Source: Candidatus Atribacteria bacterium (lineage in GTDB: Bacteria > Atribacterota > Atribacteria > Atribacterales > Atribacteraceae). Taken from it: DNA of 5,592 nucleotides. Below the pieces are notes generated by a model that was not told the DNA's origin, made no database searches, and saw only the letters and a program-made list of their open reading frames with translations. A program made the translations under genes and the position numbers. The stretch is taken from assembly GCA_018056205.1 (NCBI GenBank), contig JAGPGC010000083.1, positions 1-5,592 of the forward strand, read 5' to 3'. Below are positions 1 through 4,754 of the stretch, piece after piece (positions within the stretch are counted from its first letter, which is position 1; every line of letters starts with the position of its first letter).

Positions 1-448
1 TTTGACGTTCCATAAAATTAAGCTCATGTAAATAAGCTTGAAGGGATATATCAACTCCTACTTCTTGGAGAATTTTTTTTGCTTCATAGAGCATAGTTTT
101 TCGATCTAAAAATCCATTATGAATAAAAGTTTTTTCACGACCTAAGAAAATATTTTCATAAACCATCATATTCGGTAAAACTGCCTGTTCTTGAAAAACC
201 ATTCCAATGCCTAATGCTCGTGCTTCATAGGGATTTTTTATTTCTACCCTTTGGCCACGAAGAAGAATCTCACCCCGGTCGGATTGATAAACCCCAGCTA
301 AAATTTTCATTAAGGTACTTTTACCTGCTCCATTCTCTCCAACTATGCCAACAATTTCATGAGGGAAAATCTCAATACTTACTCCTTCCAAAGCTCGAAC
401 CCCTGGAAAATTTTTTGAAATATTTTCCATTTTTAGAACTGGTTCCAT
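1..448 (-). CDS. Sugar ABC transporter ATP-binding protein, RbsA/MglA type (partial, 3' end outside window)
   Basis: This is the ATPase of a carbohydrate importer (CUT2-like, RbsA/MglA/XylG family); it hydrolyses ATP on the cytoplasmic face to drive the adjacent permease. The 149 visible residues cover the start of the first nucleotide-binding domain. The Walker A loop GENGAGKST is at residues 37-45, and the Q-loop (MVFQEQ, Gln86) is followed by LPNMMVYENIFLGRE, typical of this family. The window ends at LNFMERQ, equivalent to the LSxxxxQ stretch, so the signature motif, Walker B and the whole second domain (family length about 500 residues) are missing. The ATG at 448 has an ideal ribosome binding site, AGGAGG at 458-463, nine bases upstream. 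It is the third gene of the operon, 44 bases after the permease stop. Family assignment is secure; the substrate is unknown. The complete gene should carry two ATPase domains, the second usually degenerate. Confidence 0.95.
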   Translation of the reverse strand, partial: MEPVLKMENISKNFPGVRALEGVSIEIFPHEIVGIVGENGAGKSTLMKILAGVYQSDRGEILLRGQRVEIKNPYEARALGIGMVFQEQAVLPNMMVYENIFLGREKTFIHNGFLDRKTMLYEAKKILQEVGVDISLQAYLHELNFMERQ

Positions 449-492
449 AAATCTGAACCTCCTAAAATATATCTAATGAGAAAATAAATAGG

Positions 493-1482
493 TTATTTCA
501 TTATTTGTATCTTTTTACGATCAATAGTTAAAGCAACGGTAAAAATTAATATAACTCCAATGATCCCCTGTTGAACATAAGGACTTACCCTCATTAAAAC
601 CATTCCATTACGCAAAATAGTGAGGATAAAAACTCCAATAAGTGCTCGGGGAATGTTTCCTACTCCACCAGTAATAGCAATACCACCTAAAACACATGAT
701 CCGATAGAATCAAAAGTAAAACCTAAGGGAGCGGTAATATCTCCCGAGCCTAAGCGAGCGGTTAGTAAAGCTCCGACTATTCCATAAAGAAGGCCACCAA
801 TCATAAATACCAAGATTTTAATTTTTGAAGTTGGTACTCCCAAGTCTTGAACTATGATTTCGTCTCCACCCATAGCCAAAACATATCTGCCAAAAGTGGT
901 TCTTTCACTCATTAGCCATATAATAAAAAATAAACCCAGAGCTAATATAAATGGAAATGGTAAAAAACCAAATTTACCAATACTTAACTGACGGAAACTC
1001 CAATCGGTAATCACCACTGGATTACCCCTGGTAATAAGAACACCCAGGCCGGTGGTAATGTATCCAATTCCCAAAGTAACCATAAATGAAGGTATTTTAA
1101 GCCGAGAAAGAATAAAACCACTCAGTAAGCCAAAGCCAGCTCCAACTGCTCCACAAATTGCTAATGTAAAAAAACCGAAATTATTTGAGTTTGAAAAATT
1201 TTTTACCAATAAACTGGCAACCACTCCACAAAAACCTACTACTCCCTCCACTGAAAGGTCAATACTTCCCATCATGAGAACAAATGCTAAAGATAATGAA
1301 GTAATAATAAGTAAAGAGGCTAAATCCAAAATATTAAATAAATTTGATAAAGTGAAAAAATGAGGGTTTATAAAGCTAAAGAAAATAATTAAAACAAATA
1401 AAGCTAACAAGGAAGGATTGGCCAATATTTTATTTACCCAGCTTTGTCCTTTATTAGAGAAAACAGCCGTCCTTATTTCCAC
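493..1482 (-). CDS. Sugar ABC transporter permease, RbsC-like (BPD_transp_2 family)
   Basis: This is an inner-membrane permease of a CUT2-type importer and probably works as a homodimer with the downstream ATPase and upstream binding protein. The 329-residue length is normal for the family. Family landmarks are visible: the MMGSIDLSVEG segment (residues 70-80, usually GGIDLSVG), IPSFMVTLGIGYITTGL (130-146), and TTFGRYVLAMGGDE (195-208), the cytoplasmic loop expected to contact the ATPase. The GVGNIPRALIG stretch (273-283) and VSPYVQQGIIGVIL (299-312) near the C-terminus also fit. About ten hydrophobic segments can be seen, roughly at 24-38, 55-73, 79-95, 104-127, 131-152, 174-191, 222-243, 257-272, 279-293 and 302-319. 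The start is a GTG at 1482, chosen because AGGAGG at 1493-1498 lies ten bases upstream and no ATG is near. A strong hairpin lies directly before that ribosome binding site. Transporter class is certain; the sugar is not. Confidence 0.95.
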   Translation of the reverse strand: MEIRTAVFSNKGQSWVNKILANPSLLALFVLIIFFSFINPHFFTLSNLFNILDLASLLIITSLSLAFVLMMGSIDLSVEGVVGFCGVVASLLVKNFSNSNNFGFFTLAICGAVGAGFGLLSGFILSRLKIPSFMVTLGIGYITTGLGVLITRGNPVVITDWSFRQLSIGKFGFLPFPFILALGLFFIIWLMSERTTFGRYVLAMGGDEIIVQDLGVPTSKIKILVFMIGGLLYGIVGALLTARLGSGDITAPLGFTFDSIGSCVLGGIAITGGVGNIPRALIGVFILTILRNGMVLMRVSPYVQQGIIGVILIFTVALTIDRKKIQIMK

Positions 1483-1500
1483 GTCTATAATTCCTCCTTA

Positions 1501-1539
1501 ATAAATTTAGCCCGGATGATCATCCCGGGCTAAATTTAT
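1501..1539 (-). promoter_or_regulatory. Intercistronic stem-loop between binding protein and permease genes
   Basis: This is a perfect 15-bp inverted repeat: the arms ATAAATTTAGCCCGG (1501-1515) and its exact complement (1525-1539) enclose nine bases that contain the small palindrome ATGATCAT. In the minus-strand transcript it begins 17 bases after the binding-protein stop and ends one base before the TAAGGAGG ribosome binding site of the permease. The run following the stem in that direction is only TTAAGG, so it is not a classic intrinsic terminator. On the plus strand the stem is followed by a run of six T, but nothing is transcribed that way here. By analogy with the malE-malF intergenic hairpins, it probably protects the binding-protein mRNA from 3' decay and/or reduces read-through into the permease. 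That function is inferred; the hairpin is seen directly. Confidence 0.85.
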
Positions 1540-1556
1540 TTTTTGATTGCGTATAA

Positions 1557-2597
1557 TTATTCTTTTATGCCTCGAACCCATTTTCCCCAATAATCGTTCC
1601 AATCATATACTGGCGTACCTTCAACATAATTTTTAATATACCAATCAATATTTTCTTGGGTAATCAAGATTGTCTGGGCAATCCACTCTCTTTTGTTTTC
1701 TGGAAGTTCTTCTAATTTTATTTTGCCTTGCTTCACGGCTAATGGAATGGATAAGCCCATTCCTCCCTGCCAGAAGGCATCGGATGCCACAGTAGCTACA
1801 GCTTCCCCATTCTTAATAGCTGTTATCATTTCGGGGATGGCATCAACTCCTGACACCGGTACTTTTCCTACCAATTCGCGAGCGCGTAAAGCTTCTAAAG
1901 CTCCAATAGCCATAGAGTCATTAGCGCACCATACCGCTTTTATATCTGGGTTAGCAATCAGAGCGTTAGAAACATGGTTATAAGCTTTCACTTTTTCCCA
2001 ATCAGCAGCTTGCCATCCTACTAACTCAATTTCTGGATATTCAGTTAATGCTTTTTGGAAACCTTCCCAACGTTCAATGGCAGCACTATTTCCTAATAAA
2101 CCTTGAAGAGCGAAAACTTTCCCTGAACCACCAATAGCATCAAATATTGCTTTGGCAGTATTATAACCAGAAGCTCGGTTATCAAAAGTTATGTGGCAAA
2201 CCCAATATTTATAATTGGCAACTGATACATCATCAGGTTTATTCCACCAAGTAACAAAGTAAACGCCACTTTTTTCCAATTCATTTGCTATAGCTGGAGC
2301 ATCGGTTGACTGATTGGGGTCGATCGAAAAAACTACATTTCCTTGAGAACGAGCAACTAAAGCCTTAATATCATTGAGTTGCTTCTCACTCGATCCTTCA
2401 CAAGTTTGGATTACATTATATTCATCCCAACCCAAGGATTTAGCAAATGCAGTTGCTCCGTCTGCCCACACGGCATGGTAGGGATTGGATAGACTTCGGA
2501 TAGCGGTGCCCAGATAGACCGGTTCTTCCTGGGCAATAGCACAAAAACTCATAGTTACTATCCCTAAAATAATAATTAAACTTAGTAGTTTTTTCAT
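1557..2597 (-). CDS. Sugar ABC transporter substrate-binding protein (Peripla_BP_4 / RbsB-like)
   Basis: This is an exported solute-binding protein that would capture a sugar or related ligand outside the membrane and hand it to the downstream permease. Residues 1-22 form a Sec signal peptide: a KK n-region, a hydrophobic core LLSLIIILGIVTMSF, and a probable cleavage after AIA (signal peptidase I). A Cys at 19 does not fit a good lipobox. The type I periplasmic-binding fold is shown by SNPYHAVWADGA (37-48), QLNDIKALVARS (73-84), VFALQGLLGNSAAIERWEGF (161-180), AVWCANDSMAIGALEAL (221-237) and SGVDAIPEMITAIKNGE (249-265). The 346-residue length is normal. The ATG at 2597 was chosen over an in-frame TTG at 2615 because GGAGGG at 2608-2613 sits ten bases before the ATG and overlaps the TTG. 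Fifteen tryptophans, including a WW pair at 117-118 and a YDWNDYWGKW tail, are unusual. Ligand unknown. Confidence 0.93.
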   Translation of the reverse strand: MKKLLSLIIILGIVTMSFCAIAQEEPVYLGTAIRSLSNPYHAVWADGATAFAKSLGWDEYNVIQTCEGSSEKQLNDIKALVARSQGNVVFSIDPNQSTDAPAIANELEKSGVYFVTWWNKPDDVSVANYKYWVCHITFDNRASGYNTAKAIFDAIGGSGKVFALQGLLGNSAAIERWEGFQKALTEYPEIELVGWQAADWEKVKAYNHVSNALIANPDIKAVWCANDSMAIGALEALRARELVGKVPVSGVDAIPEMITAIKNGEAVATVASDAFWQGGMGLSIPLAVKQGKIKLEELPENKREWIAQTILITQENIDWYIKNYVEGTPVYDWNDYWGKWVRGIKE

Positions 2598-2624
2598 AAG
2601 TTTTGTTCCCTCCAATCAATTGAT

Positions 2625-2654
2625 ATAATAAAAAACATTAAAACTAATTTTCAA
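2625..2654 (-). promoter_or_regulatory. Candidate proximal sigma-70 promoter for the sugar transporter operon
   Basis: On the minus strand TTGAAA (2654-2649) and TATTAT (2630-2625) are separated by 18 bases, each close to the sigma-70 consensus. The expected start point would leave a short untranslated leader of about 20 bases before the GGAGGG ribosome binding site of the binding-protein gene. A 10-bp perfect palindrome, ATCAATTGAT (2615-2624), lies directly between the -10 element and the ribosome binding site, where an operator for a local repressor could sit. In DNA this AT-rich such matches arise easily by chance, so this is only a candidate. Confidence 0.3.
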
Positions 2655-2683
2655 AACTCATCCTAAAAAAGCTTGAAAAATCG

Positions 2684-2693
2684 TCACCTCCTT
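2684..2693 (-). promoter_or_regulatory. Orphan perfect Shine-Dalgarno sequence in the transporter leader
   Basis: AAGGAGGTGA (2693-2684) is fully complementary to the usual bacterial 16S rRNA 3' end, stronger than the binding sites of the real genes here. No ATG, GTG or TTG follows at a usable distance. The only suitably spaced codon is ATT, five bases on, which would open an eight-codon frame (ATT to TGA). An ATG 20 or so bases away opens a frame of only five sense codons, MSFEN. An 8-bp AT-rich inverted repeat, TAAAAAAG/CTTTTTTA (2691-2698 with 2664-2671), flanks it. It may mark a leader peptide, a ribosome standby site or the remnant of a lost gene; chance cannot be excluded. Confidence 0.35.
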
Positions 2694-2725
2694 TTTTACC
2701 TGCTTTTTTTAAAATATATTTATTT

Positions 2726-2755
2726 TTTAAAAATTTAGATCATTTATCATGTCAA
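2726..2755 (-). promoter_or_regulatory. Candidate distal promoter upstream of the transporter leader
   Basis: A perfect -35 hexamer, TTGACA (2755-2750), is followed after 18 bases by TTTAAA (2731-2726), a mediocre -10 matching four of six consensus positions. A transcript from here would start near 2720 and give a leader of about 120 bases that includes the orphan Shine-Dalgarno sequence. The perfect -35 in DNA otherwise made of A/T runs is the main reason to list it; the weak -10 keeps confidence low. Confidence 0.25.
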
Positions 2756-2932
2756 CGATCTAAGTAGTTTAATAAATTTAAATTATAAAAAAATTTTAAT
2801 CAAGATGATAGATATAATTAAAATATAAATATTAAATTTTCTCAAGTATATGTTAACTCAATAAAAATCTCAAACCTTTTAAATTTTTTTATAGTTAACC
2901 ACAAAAAATGTGGTAATGTTCTTCCCTTTTCT

Positions 2933-3004
2933 TGCCATTCCCGAAGTCAGTAATCGGGAATCTAAAGGCTGGTGGATTCCTGATAGATAAATTCAGGAAT
3001 GACA
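2933..3004. repeat. Double-hairpin palindromic repeat (REP/MITE-like)
   Basis: The 72-base element is bounded by imperfect inverted ends, TGCCATTCC (2933-2941) and GGAATGACA (2996-3004), differing at one position. Inside are two hairpins of matching design: ATTCCCGA/TCGGGAAT (2937-2944 with 2954-2961) and ATTCCTGA/TCAGGAAT (2976-2983 with 2993-3000), each with an 8-bp stem and a 9-base loop. A central GGAATC/GATTCC pairing (2957-2962 with 2975-2980) allows a cruciform. The sequence style, CATTCC-stem-GGAATC then GATTCC-stem-GGAATGACA, resembles dispersed non-coding palindromic repeats common in bacterial intergenic regions. Only one copy is in this window, so its repetitive nature is inferred. 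No transposase and no obvious target duplication are visible. Confidence 0.65.
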
Positions 3005-3015
3005 GAGAGTAGTGT

Positions 3016-3056
3016 CAATCCTGAGCTCGTCCCTGCTTGGGTGGCAATCCTGAGCT
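3016..3056. repeat. Short direct repeat CAATCCTGAGCT, two copies
   Basis: The 12-base sequence CAATCCTGAGCT occurs at 3016-3027 and again at 3045-3056, a period of 29 bases, with a GC-richer spacer between. It lies 11 bases from the palindromic element and recalls the TCCTGAGC core of another common dispersed repeat type. Two copies with one spacer are too few to suggest CRISPR. It is most likely the worn remnant of repeat insertions at this intergenic site. Confidence 0.5.
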
Positions 3057-3254
3057 TTTAACTCTATCTAACTATTTTTTTAAGTTTACTTATCCGTTCA
3101 AAAAAATTTAATAAGTTTTACGAGATAAAATATTAAAACTAAATTAATGAAATTATTTTATATAAGTGAGGAAGCAAAAACAAAGCATTTCAATAAATAC
3201 TTTAAGAAGATTTACATTGGGAATGAAATAAATTCTTAGATAAATAAAAATTAA

Positions 3255-3331
3255 TGGTGCGCCCGAGAGGATTTGAACCTCCAACCTACGGCTCCGGAGG
3301 CCGTTGCTCTATCCAATTGAGCTACGGGCGC
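3255..3331 (-). tRNA. trnR: tRNA-Arg, anticodon CCG
   Basis: A complete cloverleaf reads on the minus strand. The acceptor stem is GCGCCCG (3331-3325) with CGGGCGC (3265-3259), the discriminator is A, and the CCA end is encoded (3257-3255). The D arm is GCTC/GAGC, the anticodon stem ACGGC/GCCGT, and the anticodon loop CTCCGGA gives anticodon CCG, which reads the arginine codon CGG. The variable loop has five bases, and the T arm GGAGG-TTCAAAT-CCTCT has one G-T pair at its base. It begins 10 bases after the stop codon of the phosphoesterase gene, leaving little room for its own promoter outside that gene, so it is probably processed from a longer transcript or driven from within the gene's 3' end. 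Confidence 0.97.
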
Positions 3332-3341
3332 ATTTTTATAT

Positions 3342-4070
3342 TTATCTTCCGGAAAATAATCGAATAGAAAGATATTCGGGTAGTCCAGCAGCGATAATTT
3401 TATCGGCTGCACGTTGGATATTATATCGGATTCGGTTCATTTTGACTATCCCTTTTTCAGTATCATAGAGAGCAAATGAAGCTTGAGGATTCCCATCGCG
3501 GGGCTGACCGACACTCCCTGGATTGATCAAGTAACGTTTTTGCGGTTGGAGCTGTATCTCTCCTCCTTCAGGAAATTGAGGATTGAGAACCTTTCCTTCA
3601 TGGAAGAGAAATACTTCAGCTACATGAGTGTGACCAAAAAAACAGTTTTGAAAGTCATGACCGGCAAAAATTTCTCGGGCACTTTCTACCATATCAATAT
3701 ATTCTTCCAATGGTTTTCTTAAGCTACCATGAACCCAATGGGAATTAGCAAACCCCGAGACTACTTGGGGTATTTTTTGAAGAAAACTTTGGCTATAGAC
3801 CGAAAGCTGATTTTTAGTCCAAAAAAGTGCATCAGCAGCTAAAGAATTAAACCAGGTAATAGGAAGTATTCCTACGCAGGCAGCGTCATGATTTCCCAAA
3901 AGAGTGTCAGCTCTTTGTTTTATAACCCACTGAACACAACGTTCCGGTTCAGCACCATATCCGACTATATCACCCAAAACTACTAAACTGTCAACACTAT
4001 TCAATTGAAGTGATACCGCTTCTAAAGCATCATAATTTCCATGAATATCAGCCAAGATGGCGATTTTCAT
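3342..4070 (-). CDS. Calcineurin-like metallophosphoesterase (YfcE/MJ0936-type family)
   Basis: This is a cytoplasmic metal-dependent phosphoesterase of the compact bacterial/archaeal calcineurin-like group (PF12850 type), 242 residues. The dinuclear metal-site motifs are all present and in order: DIHGN (D8, H10, N12), GDIVGYG (D34), GNHD (N60, H61), VHGS (H114) and GHTH (H147, H149). NPGSVGQPRDG (183-193) is the usual C-terminal signature. The set of metal ligands is complete, so it should be active. Relatives hydrolyse phosphodiesters such as cyclic or model substrates, but the natural substrate is generally unknown and cannot be read here. The ATG at 4070 is preceded by a G-rich ribosome binding site (GGAGG at 4080-4084, nine bases upstream). 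It lies between the ATPase subunit D gene and tRNA-Arg, all on one strand; no functional link to the ATPase is implied. Confidence 0.9.
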   Translation of the reverse strand: MKIAILADIHGNYDALEAVSLQLNSVDSLVVLGDIVGYGAEPERCVQWVIKQRADTLLGNHDAACVGILPITWFNSLAADALFWTKNQLSVYSQSFLQKIPQVVSGFANSHWVHGSLRKPLEEYIDMVESAREIFAGHDFQNCFFGHTHVAEVFLFHEGKVLNPQFPEGGEIQLQPQKRYLINPGSVGQPRDGNPQASFALYDTEKGIVKMNRIRYNIQRAADKIIAAGLPEYLSIRLFSGR

Positions 4071-4114
4071 AACCTAACCCCTCCCCTCTTAAGGATTTTT
4101 GCCTACAATTTTCA

Positions 4115-4134
4115 CCCTTCCCATTACGGAAGGG
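4115..4134 (-). promoter_or_regulatory. Small hairpin between ATPase subunit D and phosphoesterase genes
   Basis: The arms CCCTTCC (4115-4121) and GGAAGGG (4128-4134) form a perfect 7-bp stem with a six-base loop, beginning 12 bases after the subunit D stop in the direction of transcription. The following bases in the transcript are TGAAAATTG, with no U-run, so it is not a standard intrinsic terminator. It may mark the 3' end of the ATPase message after processing, or terminate only partially, with read-through supplying the phosphoesterase. Confidence 0.5.
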
Positions 4135-4146
4135 AAGATACAATAA

Positions 4147-4752
4147 TTAACGCTTAATTCGCATAATACTGGTGATAGCCCCCCGAGCCAACTCATCAAG
4201 TTTAAAGTTGATATATTTGATGGTTTCCTCCAGATTAGGAATCAATACATACTCTAAAGCATTGACTCTTCGGCGGGTTTTCTGAATTTCTACCGCTAAT
4301 AATTCGATGGTTTTTTCCGCATCGGCTAACTTTATCATTAGCGGAAGAACTCGAAAGAAAGAATTAAAGGCCTCATCTAATTCAGCTGGAGTATTGATGA
4401 GTCCATAAGAATAAGGATTGCCCTCTAAATGAACTTCAAAATGAGGAACCTTTACACCAGTTATATGATGGGTGGTAACGTCAAGGACAACTTTTTGTTG
4501 AGTCATGGTAGTGACTAATTCTTTATCCTGTTCAGAAAGCATAAGTGATGCCTTATTTTGGGCTTCAAAAGCTTTAATGATTTCTTTTTCGACTGTTTGT
4601 CGAAGGTTACGATTTTCACGAATGATTTTTATAAAATCCTGAACCAAGGCATCGAGCTTATCCTTAAGGAGTTTATGACCACGCCTGGCCATGGCCAGGC
4701 GACTTTTAAGCTTCATTAACTCCATCCGGTTCGGGTTGACATTCAGTCTCAC
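4147..4752 (-). CDS. atpD: V/A-type ATP synthase subunit D (central rotor shaft)
   Basis: Subunit D forms the long coiled-coil axle that turns inside the A3B3 head and links it to the membrane rotor. The family is recognised from the N-terminal NPNRMELMKLKSRLAMARRGHKLLKDKLDAL (split here as NPNRMELMKLKSRL at 6-19 and RRGHKLLKDKLDAL at 24-37). At the C-terminus RRRVNALEYVLIPNLEETI (160-178) is the classic D-subunit signature. Both ends are predicted helices that pair as a coiled coil; the middle (about 85-120) is the globular tip. The length of 201 residues is typical. I choose GTG at 4752 as the start: AGGAGG at 4760-4765 is seven bases away, whereas the in-frame TTG at 4758 would leave only one base. 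The binding site lies inside the last codons of subunit B, so the two are translationally coupled. Confidence 0.95.
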   Translation of the reverse strand: MRLNVNPNRMELMKLKSRLAMARRGHKLLKDKLDALVQDFIKIIRENRNLRQTVEKEIIKAFEAQNKASLMLSEQDKELVTTMTQQKVVLDVTTHHITGVKVPHFEVHLEGNPYSYGLINTPAELDEAFNSFFRVLPLMIKLADAEKTIELLAVEIQKTRRRVNALEYVLIPNLEETIKYINFKLDELARGAITSIMRIKR

Positions 4753-4754
4753 TT

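Larger units (their letters stand above)
2598..3254. other. Non-coding region upstream of the sugar transporter operon
   Basis: These 657 bases separate the tRNA from the transporter operon and contain no ORF with both reasonable length and a ribosome binding site. Reading down the minus strand from the tRNA, 3254-3057 is very AT-rich, with a T-rich tract directly after the tRNA CCA that may help end transcription, though no terminator hairpin is seen. Positions 3056-2933 hold repeat-like, more GC-rich DNA (listed separately). At 2898-2914 there is a small 6-bp hairpin, ACCACA/TGTGGT, with a five-A loop and no T-run on either side, so it is not a clear terminator. From 2890 to 2598 the DNA is extremely AT-rich and holds the candidate promoters and leader of the transporter operon. 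Confidence 0.7.

Noticed and set aside
214..450. Plus-strand frame of 78 codons.
   Set aside because: It lies entirely antisense to the clear ABC ATPase coding sequence, whose Walker A motif is on the other strand.
1052..1363. Plus-strand frame of 103 codons rich in Lys and Pro.
   Set aside because: It is antisense to the permease; its composition is the complement of membrane-segment codons.
1501..1545. Intrinsic terminator on the plus strand (stem followed by six T).
   Set aside because: No gene is read on the plus strand towards it. In the real direction of transcription the T-run is missing, so it is better seen as an intercistronic hairpin.
2898..2914. Six-bp hairpin ACCACA/TGTGGT with A-loop.
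   Set aside because: Short, no T-run on either side, and common by chance in AT-rich DNA; noted in the intergenic entry only.
3016..3056. CRISPR-like repeat-spacer-repeat.
   Set aside because: Only two 12-base copies with a 17-base spacer, shorter than any known CRISPR unit, and no cas genes nearby.
3147..3239. A 30-codon plus-strand frame starting ATG at 3147 (MKLFYISEEAKTKHFNKYFK and onwards) in the gap next to the tRNA.
   Set aside because: No ribosome binding site precedes it, it reads against all neighbours, its composition is what AT-rich DNA gives by chance, and I recognise no family.
3255..3331. tRNA-Arg as an attachment site of an integrated element.
   Set aside because: No second copy of the tRNA 3' end and no integrase is visible within the window, and only small repeats lie behind it.
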